Positions 36,934-45,107 of a DNA stretch of 64,000 nucleotides are shown here, piece after piece (within the stretch, counting starts at the first letter, position 1; each line of letters begins with the position of its first letter). Source of the stretch: Rhodothermales bacterium (lineage in GTDB: Bacteria > Bacteroidota > Rhodothermia > Rhodothermales > Bin80); NCBI GenBank assembly GCA_028278205.1, contig JANQES010000122.1:1-64000 (forward strand), in the 5' to 3' direction. The translations under genes were made by a program, and so were the position numbers. The notes under the pieces are model-generated. The model was not told the origin of the DNA, did no database searches, and was given only the letters and a program-made list of their open reading frames with translations.

Positions 36934-37401
36934 TTAACTCATCTGCCCGGCGGCGTTTTGGATGGCTTTGACGATGTTATGATAGCCCGTGCAGCGGCAG
37001 TAATTGCCTTCGAGCGCATGGCGGATCTCCCCCTCGCTGGAGCTCGGATTGCGCGCGAGCAAATCGGCAGCAGCCATGATCATGCCGGGGGTGCAAAAAC
37101 CGCATTGCAGCCCGTGTTCTTCGCGGAAAGCCGCTTGCAACGGATGCAACGCGCCGTCGCCGGCAAGGCCTTCGATCGTAGTGATCGCGCTGCCGTCGGC
37201 CTGGACGGCGAACATCGTGCAGGCTTTGACCGAGACGCCGTCTACGTGTACCGTACAGGCGCCGCACTGGCTCGTATCACAACCGACGTGCGTGCCCGTC
37301 AGGCTCAGCGTCTGCCGCAGAAAGTCGACCAACAACATGCGGGGTTCGACCTCAGCCTCACGCGCAGCGCCGTTGACAGTCACGTGAATCGTTTGGCTCA
37401 T
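36934..37401 (-). CDS. Molybdenum hydroxylase 2Fe-2S (small) subunit
   Basis: A 155-aa CoxS/CutS-type subunit with two [2Fe-2S] clusters. The plant-ferredoxin type uses Cys41, Cys46, Cys49 and Cys61; the helical type uses Cys100, Cys103, Cys135 and Cys137 (CGFC and CRC). It passes electrons from the molybdenum site to FAD. GGAGGAGCAGT precedes ATG 37401, which fixes the start; the long in-frame extension upstream is not coding-like. It is the first gene of the operon, with the promoter-like motif 37549-37566 in front. Confidence 0.95.
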   Translation of the reverse strand: MSQTIHVTVNGAAREAEVEPRMLLVDFLRQTLSLTGTHVGCDTSQCGACTVHVDGVSVKACTMFAVQADGSAITTIEGLAGDGALHPLQAAFREEHGLQCGFCTPGMIMAAADLLARNPSSSEGEIRHALEGNYCRCTGYHNIVKAIQNAAGQMS

Positions 37402-37548
37402 ACTGCTCCTCCAAATAGGTTGACAGTGGGACGATGGGAATCCTTCAAGATCAAGCCCGAAGATTGCTTCCAGGAGGGGAAGGCTGATTGCGCAACAATA
37501 CCTCGCCGATTCGAGCAGCGATCTGCTGCGCTCAACCGATAGCGTTCC

Positions 37549-37566
37549 ATATAACAAATTTTTTTG
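37549..37566 (-). promoter_or_regulatory. Promoter-like motif upstream of the hydroxylase operon
   Basis: On the minus strand this reads GCAAAAAAATTTGTTATATG, with the TGTTATAT word shared with the two motifs at 33000-33255. It lies 148 bases before the small-subunit start, in an AT-rich stretch (37540-37620). The 37402-37801 gap holds this motif, the palindrome at 37659-37797 and no gene. Confidence 0.35.
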
Positions 37567-37658
37567 CTGAGGATCAAAGGTTTTTTCGAATTTGCTAAAG
37601 AATGTCTTCAGATTGTAACGTCGGGGGTACGCTACCACTTTGAAGAAGGCAAAACACG

Positions 37659-37797
37659 GGTAAAACGTGACACGTGACACGAACCGAAGGTGACTGACGA
37701 AGTAAACGTGAGGGTGCTTCGCCGAACCGTTTCTAAGGGCACCCTCACGTTTACTTCGTCAGTCGCTTCGCTCGTCACACGTTTTACGTTTCACGTT
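37659..37797. repeat. Very long palindrome between divergent hydroxylase and XdhC genes
   Basis: Bases 37692-37717 and 37739-37764 are perfect 26-bp inverted repeats (core GACGAAGTAAACGTG) around a 21-base loop. Outside them GTAAAACGTGACACGTGAC pairs imperfectly with GTCACACGTTTTACGTTTC. The total span is about 140 bases, ending 4 bases before the XdhC start codon. Confidence 0.8.
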
Positions 37798-37801
37798 CCC
37801 C

Positions 37802-38941
37802 ATGAAGGAATTACTGCACTTACTCACCGAAGCCGAGCGCTTGCGCCGGGCACAGCAGCGGTTTGCCCTGGCTACGGTCGTCAAAATCAACGGCTCTACC
37901 TACCGGCGGCCCGGCGCGCGGATGCTCATCGACCCCGACGGCGCCACCTGCGGCACCATCAGCGGCGGCTGCCTCGAACAGGAAGTGGCCCAGCAAGCCC
38001 TCGACGTCATCGAAAGCGGCCAGGCGCAGGTGCTCCCGTTCGACCTCACCGACGACGACCTCATCCTGGGCTTCGGCACCGGCTGCAACGGCATCGTCCA
38101 CGTGTTGATCGAACCCGTGCCTGCCCCCGACCGCGCCGATCCCACTCAACTCGTCGAGGCCTGCCTGACGAGCCGCCAGTCCGGCGTGATGGCGCAGGTC
38201 ATCGATGCCCCCGGCAACGCAGATTTGCTGAGCCGCCGCCTGCTCTTGCTCGAAGACGGCACCACACGCGGCGACCTCGATGTGCCCTCGCTGCACGAGG
38301 CACTGCGCGACGAAGCTGCCCGCGCGCTCGCTGAAGGCCGCCACAAAATCCAGCCCTACCCCACCGAGGCCGGCCCGGTCGAGGTGCTCTTCGAGGTGGT
38401 GCGCCCGCCGGTGCGGCTGGTGCTCTTCGGCGCCGGCCACGACGTGGCGCCCGTCGTCCGCCTTGCCAAAACGATGGGCTGGCCCGTGACCATCGTCGGG
38501 CGCAAACCCGCCGACGTGCTCGCCCAACGCCTCCCCGAAGCCGACGACCACATCTTCCTGATGCACCCCACCCAGGCACTCGACTACGTGCCGCTCGACG
38601 CCCGCTGCGCCGCCGTCGTGATGAACCACCAGTACACGCGCGACAAAGCCCTCATCGGCACGTTGCTCCATTCGCCCGCGCCCTACATCGGCGCCCTCGG
38701 CCCCGGCGACCGCGCCGACCGCATCATCGACGAGCTACGCGAAGAACAACCCGACCTCACCGACGCCCACATCGCCCGCATCCACGGCCCCGTCGGCCTC
38801 GACATCGGCACCGAGACGCCGGAGGAGATTGCTCTGTCGATGATTGCCGAGATCCAGGCCGTCCATCACCACCGCACCGGCGGCATGCTCCGCCACCGCG
38901 CCGGGGCTATTCATGAGAAAGTGCTGATAAACAGCAAGTAG
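37802..38941 (+). CDS. XdhC/CoxI-family molybdenum cofactor maturation protein
   Basis: A 379-aa protein. The N-terminal XdhC_CoxI domain (ALATVVKINGSTYRRPGARM, then GTISGGCLEQEV) and a C-terminal Rossmann domain (LVLFGAGHDVAPVVRLA, then PYIGALGPGDRADRI) give the usual two-domain layout. XdhC-type proteins bind and protect the sulfurated molybdenum cofactor and hand it to the apo-hydroxylase. It is divergent from the three-subunit hydroxylase operon and is its obvious client partner. The start is ATG 37802. Confidence 0.92.
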   Translation: MKELLHLLTEAERLRRAQQRFALATVVKINGSTYRRPGARMLIDPDGATCGTISGGCLEQEVAQQALDVIESGQAQVLPFDLTDDDLILGFGTGCNGIVHVLIEPVPAPDRADPTQLVEACLTSRQSGVMAQVIDAPGNADLLSRRLLLLEDGTTRGDLDVPSLHEALRDEAARALAEGRHKIQPYPTEAGPVEVLFEVVRPPVRLVLFGAGHDVAPVVRLAKTMGWPVTIVGRKPADVLAQRLPEADDHIFLMHPTQALDYVPLDARCAAVVMNHQYTRDKALIGTLLHSPAPYIGALGPGDRADRIIDELREEQPDLTDAHIARIHGPVGLDIGTETPEEIALSMIAEIQAVHHHRTGGMLRHRAGAIHEKVLINSK

Positions 38942-39003
38942 TTTTTTTGAAGCAACCATAAAATCTGGTCACTCGTTCTATTCTTTGGGATGCTCTCGGA
39001 AGT

Positions 39004-39312
39004 TCAAGGGTTTTCGGTATGGAAGGCATTGGCGAGCGTATTGATACCTTTGGTAGTAGTTGGTGTCTCTCTGGTGTTATTGCTGAGTATGTAGCGAAGC
39101 TGAGTTCGTGGAGCCGCGCATAACCATTCGCTCAAGCCGACAATGGGCCAGGCGGTCTTGAGCGCCTCTTCCGAGGCACTCTCGCACAGCGAGGCCCCCA
39201 GGATACAATCAGCCCCGGCGGTCAGGGCAACATAGGCTTTCTGGCCACAAAGACGCGTGTGTTTTTCGTCAGCCAGCAGATGCAGACTGCTTGACCGTCG
39301 TGCCGACCAGGC
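39004..39312 (-). pseudogene. Degenerate transposase fragment
   Basis: An open minus-strand frame without a start codon reads HLLADEKHTRLCGQKAYVAL, then ADCILGASLCESASEEALKTA, which resembles the region around a catalytic DEKH-type motif of DDE transposases. It is cut by a TGA just upstream (about 39315) and degenerates into unrelated sequence before a stop at 39004-39006. No terminal inverted repeats could be identified. The remainder of 38942-39446 shows only the dispersed repeat at 39357-39411. Confidence 0.4.
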
Positions 39313-39356
39313 TCAAGCGTGCCAAGCTAGCGGCCAGACGATTTTAGGGACGGTTT

Positions 39357-39411
39357 GCTTGCTACAAACAGATCGCCCCTACGGGGCTCTGAAATTTGGG
39401 ATGACTCATGG
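39357..39411 (+). repeat. 55-nt dispersed repeat, copy 2
   Basis: It matches the reverse complement of 20706-20760 over 55 bases (CTACAAACAG, CGCCCCTACGGGGCT, GGGATGACTCATGG). It lies beside the transposase remnant, so it may be an end or footprint of a mobile element. Confidence 0.7.
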
Positions 39412-39446
39412 TCCTGTTTATCAAGGCTCAAAAGCCAAACAGCCTC

Positions 39447-40199
39447 TCAATGCTGCTCCGGAACGACCTCATCGACCAGCCGCGACGTCCACGGGCACCA
39501 GTGCGAGCCGGGCAGCGTCGAGCCGCCCACCTCGTCGAGATGCTCTTCCACATAGTCGATAGTCGCGTCGCAGACCTCTATAGCGACTTCGAAGAAATCG
39601 ATGGATTTCGGGGCCAGGTGGTAGCTCCAACCGGGGTTGTACGCCGCAGGCTCTTTGACAATCAGGCCTTGTATGTGAACGCGCAACGTTTCCTCGCCCC
39701 GGAGAATCCGCCGGGCGTGTTCAACTTTTTCCAGTTCGACGAGCTGGATGACGAACCGAGGCTCCTCATTGATGTCCGTAAATCGGAAAAGGGCCGGTTT
39801 CGCTTCTTTTTTCGTTTGCTGGGCTTCGGCGGGTACGGGGACTTCGGCGGTCTTGGTGGCCCCGATCACCCGGAACCCTTTGAAGCCGCCAGAACCCAGC
39901 ACCTCCAGCGTCGCAGAATAGGGGGTCAGCACGGGCAACCCGATACCGGAGAGGCAGCCCACTACCTCGACGTCCCACCATTCCTGTTCCGTGGGCGGCG
40001 GCCCCGGAACGAGTTCCACGCGCATATTCGCGTAGGGCTTCTCGCCCTCGACGACGAGCACCAGCGAAACCGGGCTTAGCAAGATCACCTCAGCCGTCTC
40101 AAAATCGATCAGGCGGCAGGAGGTTGCCGGCGGAAGTTGTTCGAAGGCAGCGCGCGCCGCCTCTTGGGCCGTAGCCTCTTGAGTCTCTACGTATGTCAT
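39447..40199 (-). CDS. BP74-like protein with additional N-terminal module
   Basis: A 250-aa protein. About residues 136-245 match the BP74 (calmodulin-binding protein of Dictyostelium) N-terminal domain family: ALFRFTDINEEPRFVIQLVE, AAYNPGWSYHLAPKSIDFFE, VAIEVCDATIDYVEEHLDEV and the end SHWCPWTSRLV. The biochemical role of that domain is not known to me. Residues 20-125 form a separate module (EVILLSPVSLVLVVEG, then VELVPGPPPTEQEWWDVEV) that recurs at the start of the META protein encoded just upstream. AAGGAGCATCGTC precedes ATG 40199, and the gene follows the META gene after 28 bases. No signal peptide, so probably cytoplasmic. Confidence 0.7.
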   Translation of the reverse strand: MTYVETQEATAQEAARAAFEQLPPATSCRLIDFETAEVILLSPVSLVLVVEGEKPYANMRVELVPGPPPTEQEWWDVEVVGCLSGIGLPVLTPYSATLEVLGSGGFKGFRVIGATKTAEVPVPAEAQQTKKEAKPALFRFTDINEEPRFVIQLVELEKVEHARRILRGEETLRVHIQGLIVKEPAAYNPGWSYHLAPKSIDFFEVAIEVCDATIDYVEEHLDEVGGSTLPGSHWCPWTSRLVDEVVPEQH

Positions 40200-40227
40200 G
40201 ACGATGCTCCTTGTTTAGCGGTTGATT

Positions 40228-40935
40228 TTACGCGTCATCCTCGCCTAAAAGGCGCCGGAACCGGAGGGCTTGCCGCCCATCATCCCAACTCAAGCGCAGC
40301 GTGCTTCTACTGGCGAGATAGGTCTCAGCGGCGAGCAGGCCCTCGAAGTACCGCTGCTCCTGCGCGTTGATGCCCGGAGGCGGCCCCTCGCAGTGTATTT
40401 CCGTCGAAATCAGGTCGGTGATCGAGATGCGGCCGGCCGATCCCCCTTCGGAGGTGTAGGCGGCAATGAAGGTGTTGCATCCCCCCGATCCGCCTACGCT
40501 GCCCTTGTTCGAGAAAAGGGCCGTCAGGACGGTGCCTTCAATCGGTGTTTCGATGGAATCTTCGACCTCAAAGCTCGTCAGCCGCCACCGGCCGAGCGGC
40601 TGGAGGGCTTCCTCCCGGCTTTCATCGAGCCGCTTTTCGATGACCCCATCGCCGATGCCATGCACCCGGACGCCCTGCATCAGGTTCTGGGGGAAGCCAA
40701 ACCAGGAATTGGAGGCTTCGACCGGGGTAATGACGGCCAGCGGGCCGAGAGAGGCGCGGAGATAATAATCCCAGATGCCATCGGCAGGAGGAATCTCATA
40801 TTCTTCGCGCTCTAACGTGACCTGGGTGGCCGGGCCTCTCGTGGCCTCGCCCATTGCACGGACGACCAGCGTCGGCGGAAAAGTCCTCAGAATAACGAGA
40901 TCGACGTCCGTGATTTTTGCAATTCTGACGTTCAT
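40228..40935 (-). CDS. META-domain protein with N-terminal module shared with BP74-like protein
   Basis: A 235-aa protein. About residues 113-235 are a META (HslJ-like) domain: LGRWRLTSFEVED, the FSNKGSVGGSGGCNTFIAAY centre with the conserved GGCN word, then EQRYFEGLLAAETYLASRST. META domains are usually exported in Gram-negatives, but no signal peptide is seen here. Residues 1-110 form the module also present in the next gene (LVILRTFPPTLVVRAMG, DGIWDYYLRASLGPLAVITP, GVRVHGIGDG). GAGGCACCGCC precedes ATG 40935. The pair META/BP74-like looks like two effectors or scaffolds built on one adaptor module; this is inference. Confidence 0.75.
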   Translation of the reverse strand: MNVRIAKITDVDLVILRTFPPTLVVRAMGEATRGPATQVTLEREEYEIPPADGIWDYYLRASLGPLAVITPVEASNSWFGFPQNLMQGVRVHGIGDGVIEKRLDESREEALQPLGRWRLTSFEVEDSIETPIEGTVLTALFSNKGSVGGSGGCNTFIAAYTSEGGSAGRISITDLISTEIHCEGPPPGINAQEQRYFEGLLAAETYLASRSTLRLSWDDGRQALRFRRLLGEDDA

Positions 40936-41066
40936 GGCGGTGCCTCATAGTAGTGATTTTGATGTGTCGATAGCAACTCGAAGCAGCCGCGGGGCTGCCA
41001 GAGCCTGCTATGTCTATTACGAGAAACCACGCCGGATTAAATCAAGCCACCCTATAAATTTTTTAA

Positions 41067-41189
41067 ATGTCGAATAGCGAACAAGACACGAGCCGCAGGC
41101 GACTGACCGAAGGTAATTGATGACTGTTGAAGGACCTGACACTACACTCGACATTCGGAAATCGACATTCTGCGGTTCGATATTCGACA
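41067..41189. repeat. Intergenic palindrome (TGTCGAAT family)
   Basis: AATGTCGAATAGCGAACAAG on the left faces ACTCGACATTCGGAAATCGA and TTCGATATTCGACAG on the right. Together with 41236-41289 it fills most of the 40936-41322 gap; no gene is seen there. Confidence 0.6.
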
Positions 41190-41235
41190 GACACCCTCAA
41201 TCCAACTGACCACCGCTATAATAGGCAAGAGCCCG

Positions 41236-41289
41236 TGGCGAATAGTCAAGAAGAAAATCCATTCGCCATTCCCTATTGGCTATTCGCCA
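41236..41289. repeat. Small palindrome (TGGCGAATAG arms)
   Basis: TGGCGAATAG (41236-41245) pairs perfectly with 41280-41289; inner copies ATTCGCCATTCCCTATTGG extend it. Confidence 0.6.
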
Positions 41290-41322
41290 TCAAGGTCCCC
41301 TTACATTCCTCCCGCGCCGACC

Positions 41323-42246
41323 TCACCCGATGACAAAGACGCTGCCGCCCTGGGGATCGATCTCGTAGAAATAGGGACGAAAATCCAGACGGGCCTGGTC
41401 GCGAAGCAGTTTGAGCGTCTCCTGGAAGAGCTTTGCTTCGGAGCGTTTCTTCTTTTTGGCGGGCACCGTGCCGGCCAGATCTGCGATGCCGGGCAAGAGC
41501 CTTTCGAGTTCCTCTACCGCCGATTGAAACCCGTTGAGCGGCTGCCCTTTGTAGGTGCAGAGCGTGTTGGAGATGGTGTAGAGGTTGGCATACATGGCCT
41601 GTTGCAACGTCGGGAGGCTGCGTGTCTGCGGGGCGACCTGAAGCTGCGCGAGCGCATGTTGGATCAAAAAAGACAACGCGCCGGTGACGCCGGCATCGCT
41701 GTGCCGGTCCAGAAAATTACGTTGCCCCTGGAGGAAGTGACGGAGCAGATCTGCGCTGGGACCGGGCAGGGTCTTGACGGCATATCGCACCCCGTTGCGC
41801 GCGGCTTCCTGCGCAGCCGCCGTCCCCGAAGCCGCTGCTCTCGGCGCCGAGCGGCGCGTCGGGTGGGTGGGCGTTGCTGTGGCGGGGATGGGTCTTTCCT
41901 GGCGGAGATCAGCCGGTGCTTTTTTTGCTTTTTCGGGCGGTCTCGCGCGCCGGTTCGCCTCACTCTTCATGGCGCGGAGCGCCTGCTGCAACTGGGCTAC
42001 ATCCCGCTCCAGACGACGCTTCTCGGCCTCTAACCGGCCTACCTGTTGTTCGAGCGTGCCCACCTGGGCTTCGAAGAGATAATCAAAGCTGTTGATGGTA
42101 TTGAACAGATGCCGCAGCGCGGCCTTGTAATCATCAATGCCGACGGACGCCTCCGAGGAGGCCTGGACGTGCCTTCCGAATTGATTAAAAAACTGGGCGC
42201 TTTTGTCCCGCAGCTCCAGCGCGTGGTTCTTCGAACGAACACGCAT
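41323..42246 (-). CDS. Paralogue 4 of the Ile-Gly-ended coiled-coil family
   Basis: A 307-aa protein of no recognised family. About residues 50-100 are a coiled coil (VGTLEQQVGRLEAEKRRLER onward), followed by a basic Pro/Ala-rich linker. About 165-306 are a domain shared with the next three genes upstream: FLQGQRNFLDRHSD, AMYANLYTISNTLCTYKGQP, LNGF, LLRDQARLDFRPYFYEID and the terminal VIG. This copy is the most divergent and carries a KKKKR insertion. The start is ATG 42246 with GAGG nine bases upstream. It is the last of the paralogue series on the minus strand. Confidence 0.75.
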   Translation of the reverse strand: MRVRSKNHALELRDKSAQFFNQFGRHVQASSEASVGIDDYKAALRHLFNTINSFDYLFEAQVGTLEQQVGRLEAEKRRLERDVAQLQQALRAMKSEANRRARPPEKAKKAPADLRQERPIPATATPTHPTRRSAPRAAASGTAAAQEAARNGVRYAVKTLPGPSADLLRHFLQGQRNFLDRHSDAGVTGALSFLIQHALAQLQVAPQTRSLPTLQQAMYANLYTISNTLCTYKGQPLNGFQSAVEELERLLPGIADLAGTVPAKKKKRSEAKLFQETLKLLRDQARLDFRPYFYEIDPQGGSVFVIG

Positions 42247-42543
42247 CAGCGGTACCTCACATCTTGGTTGGTGGTCGTGGTCCGGTCGATGCCACTTCGA
42301 CATCGCGGTGGCGCACGTCAACCAAGTAGTGCCCGGGCCACGGACCGACGATCTTTATCACCGTCAACGGCTCTCAAAAGGCTCCGCGCTGGGTTCCGCC
42401 TCGTGCAGGAGCCGGTTCCGAAGCGTCTGGGGTAAGATGGAGCAAAAACCGCTGCGCCGCCGGTGCGCGCCTGGGGAGCATATCGAGAGCAATATACGGT
42501 ATTTTGTGAAGGTATCGTACTGGCGACCGGGCATATTAAGAGG
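42247..42543. other. Gap between paralogues 3 and 4
   Basis: About 300 bases without a supportable ORF or long palindrome, unlike neighbouring gaps. It contains only short hairpin words. It may hold a separate promoter for paralogue 4. Confidence 0.35.
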
Positions 42544-43917
42544 CTACCCAATCGTAATGACCTCACCCTCGGCGTCGATGTTGTAAAAGAAGGGGCGCAG
42601 TTCTACCGAGGCCTTATCGCGCATCATCTTCAAACACGTCCGGATCGGCTGCGCGTCGGCGCCCGGAGACTGCGGCGAGCGACGCAGGCGCGCGGCGTAC
42701 TGGGCGGCATCGCCGCCGGGCAGCGCGCGCAGCATCTCAAGGGCCGCGTCGAAGCCGTGAAGCGTCGTCATTTTGTAGGATTGAAGGTTGCGCGCGATGG
42801 TGTGGAGGTTGGCATACATGGCCTGGGCGCGCGTCTTTTCGCCGGAGGCCAGGGCCACGGCCAGGTGGGTCAGGGCATAGTAGATCAGATTGGCCAGTTC
42901 GAGCCCGACGTCGGGCGCGTCGGGTTGGGCCAGGAAGCTGCGCTGGCCCTGGCGGAAGTGTTTAGCCAGCACGGGCAACGCTTCGAGCGCGTGCCGTTCG
43001 GCGGCCTGCTTTTGCGTGATTTCGTCGGCGGCTTCCTCGCGGGCGCGGAGTTCTTTTTCTCTGGATTGTATGCGCGCCGTCATCTGTTTTAACTGCCCCT
43101 GAGCCTCCTGCAAGGCGCGCGCCAGGGCCTCGTGGTCTTGCTTCAAAGCTTGATATTTTTCCTGCCATGACGGCCCGGCCTCCTTGCGGGGTGCCTCTCG
43201 TGGCGGTGGAGGCGCGGGCGCTGCCTCCGGCGTCTCCTGCGCGACACGCTTCTCTTCTTCGACAGGCTTTTCCTTTTCGACCGGTGTCTTCTGCGCGATT
43301 AGCTTTTCCTTTTCGACCGGTGTCTCCTTCTCAGCCTGCACCGGCTGTTCGGCCCGTCCTATTTCTTCGATTCGCTCTTCGAACGATGAAGAAGGCTCCT
43401 GCCGTATCGGCGTTTTATTCTGCTGCCGCACCTTTTCGAGTTGCTCTCGCATCCGTCTCATCGCAGGCGGCATCCGCTCGTACACATCTTTACGAGCAGA
43501 GCCCGTCTCGGCGGGGAGTTGCGCCGCCTTGTGCCCGGCGCGCTCGAGGGCTTTTGCCCGCAACGCCTCGCAATCGGCCAGTTTTTTTTCGAGACGTTCT
43601 ACCCGGCGCGTTAAGCGAGATGTGAGGACTTCATAATCTTCTCGATAGGTGCTCACTTCTTTGTAACGATTCTTCCAGCTTTGCTCCATCCCGTGTTTGG
43701 TATCGGGCACGACGGGCTTACCGGCTTCGGCCCGGCGCAGCAAGGCCGGCTTGCGGGCTTCCCCCGGCTCGGAGACTTCAGACGCCTCCGGATACTGGCA
43801 GCGCCCAAGCTCCCATTCGAGCCGCTTGGCCGCGCTCTCAAGCTCGTACCACTGCCTCAACACCTCCACGAGGCGCTCGGCTTCGTCTTCATATTTGCGT
43901 TGCCAGTTAGAAAACAT
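42544..43917 (-). CDS. Paralogue 3 of the Ile-Gly-ended coiled-coil family
   Basis: A 457-aa protein of unknown function. The N-terminal module, about 1-115 (YEDEAERLVEVLRQWYELES, LEWELGRCQYPEA, RRAEAGKPVVPDTKHG), is homologous to that of paralogue 2. The middle (about 115-300) is low-complexity, rich in Glu/Lys/Pro, with heptad-patterned coiled coil. The C-terminal domain (about 310-457) has FRQGQRSFLAQ, AMYANLHTIARNLQSYK, LHGFDAALEML, LKMMRDKASVELRPFFYNID and the terminal ITIG. It starts 11 bases after the stop of paralogue 2, so the two are co-transcribed. Probably cytoplasmic. Confidence 0.78.
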   Translation of the reverse strand: MFSNWQRKYEDEAERLVEVLRQWYELESAAKRLEWELGRCQYPEASEVSEPGEARKPALLRRAEAGKPVVPDTKHGMEQSWKNRYKEVSTYREDYEVLTSRLTRRVERLEKKLADCEALRAKALERAGHKAAQLPAETGSARKDVYERMPPAMRRMREQLEKVRQQNKTPIRQEPSSSFEERIEEIGRAEQPVQAEKETPVEKEKLIAQKTPVEKEKPVEEEKRVAQETPEAAPAPPPPREAPRKEAGPSWQEKYQALKQDHEALARALQEAQGQLKQMTARIQSREKELRAREEAADEITQKQAAERHALEALPVLAKHFRQGQRSFLAQPDAPDVGLELANLIYYALTHLAVALASGEKTRAQAMYANLHTIARNLQSYKMTTLHGFDAALEMLRALPGGDAAQYAARLRRSPQSPGADAQPIRTCLKMMRDKASVELRPFFYNIDAEGEVITIG

Positions 43918-43928
43918 CGCGTGTTGTG

Positions 43929-45107
43929 CTACCCGATTCGCTGCACGTGGTTCTGGTCGTCAAGGTAATAGAACGGACGCAGTTCCACGCGCGCTACATC
44001 GCGCAAATGCTTGAGGCGCATGACGAACGGCCTGGCCGTCGGCCTCTGTTTTTCGGTCGATCCAGGCAGGCTCCGGGCGGCGCCGGCTTCGTCGTCGTCT
44101 CTCTCCGGTTGTAGGCTACCGAGCACAGCAAGCGCCTCCTCAAAGCCGTGGATGGGCTTGCCGTTGTAGGTCTTCAGTTTGTTGGCCAGCCGATCGAGGT
44201 TGGCAACCATCGCCAGCACGACCGGAGTGTCGTTGCTCACCAGGGCTATAGCCAACCGGGCGATAGAATAATCGACCAGCCCGGCCAGGGCATTTTCGAG
44301 TTGCGGATTGTTGTGAAGAAAGAGGAAGCTACGCTGGCCTTGCAGGAAACGCCGAGCCAGTTCGCCCAGGATCTCCAGGGCGTCAAACCGTTTTTGGGTT
44401 TGCTCGTGCTGCTCTTCGAGGCGCGCGATCTCTGCTCGCGCAGCCGCCAGGGCCTGCTCTTTACGGTCGAAGCGCTCCGTCATTTCATCGGCCCGATGCT
44501 GGAGCGTCGTCAGGCGCCGGACTAAGGCGGCCTTTTCGTCCTGCAAAGCCCGGTGTTGTGATTGCGCCCGCTTCACGTCGCGGTGGAGGCGATCTAGCTC
44601 CGTCGACGGCGGCGGGGCGGCATCGGGCGGTGCCTCCGGCCCGGACGCCTCGTCCAACGCCTGCGCTTTCTCAAACACTTTCTTGACCTGATCGAAGAGG
44701 GGATCCATTTCTTCCGCCGCCGGCCCCTGAGCGGCTCGCTCCTGCGCTTCCTTGCAATCGGCCAACCGCATCGTCAGGCGTTGGACCCGGTCGTCTAAGC
44801 GGCTGGCTTTCTGCTCATAAAATTCCCGGTGCGACTTCACCCGGTCATAACGATCCGCCCAGCTTTGCTTGCGGCCCTGCTTTTTTTCCGGAATGAGCGG
44901 TTTGCCCGCCTCGGCTCTAAGAAGCACATCCGGCTTATTGGCCGGCGGCGGCGCCGGACGCGCGGGGGCCTCCGGATACTCGCATCGATTGAGTTCCCAT
45001 TCGAGGTGATTGACTTTGTTCTGGAGGTCGTACCACCGCTTGAGTACCGTCACGAGGAGTTCGGCCTCCTCGTCATAGTCGCGTTGGGTGGTAGGGAAGA
45101 TTTTCAT
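43929..45107 (-). CDS. Paralogue 2 of the Ile-Gly-ended coiled-coil family
   Basis: A 392-aa protein of unknown function. N-terminal module (YDEEAELLVTVLKRWYDLQN, LEWELNRCEYPEA, LRAEAGKPLIPEKKQGRKQS), then a coiled coil of about 130 residues (LDRLHRDVKRAQSQHRALQD onward), then the shared domain: FLQGQRSFLFLHNN, AMVANLDRLANKLKTYNGKP, IHGFEEALAVL, RLKHLRDVARVELRPFYYLD and terminal QRIG. The start codon overlaps the TAA of paralogue 1 (TAATG), which indicates translational coupling. Together with paralogue 1 it probably forms part of one complex. Confidence 0.8.
   Translation of the reverse strand: MKIFPTTQRDYDEEAELLVTVLKRWYDLQNKVNHLEWELNRCEYPEAPARPAPPPANKPDVLLRAEAGKPLIPEKKQGRKQSWADRYDRVKSHREFYEQKASRLDDRVQRLTMRLADCKEAQERAAQGPAAEEMDPLFDQVKKVFEKAQALDEASGPEAPPDAAPPPSTELDRLHRDVKRAQSQHRALQDEKAALVRRLTTLQHRADEMTERFDRKEQALAAARAEIARLEEQHEQTQKRFDALEILGELARRFLQGQRSFLFLHNNPQLENALAGLVDYSIARLAIALVSNDTPVVLAMVANLDRLANKLKTYNGKPIHGFEEALAVLGSLQPERDDDEAGAARSLPGSTEKQRPTARPFVMRLKHLRDVARVELRPFYYLDDQNHVQRIG

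Noticed and set aside
37402..37680. 93-residue N-terminal extension of the 2Fe-2S subunit
   Set aside because: A strong GGAGGAG site precedes ATG 37401, and the extension crosses AT-rich promoter-like sequence and has no family similarity.
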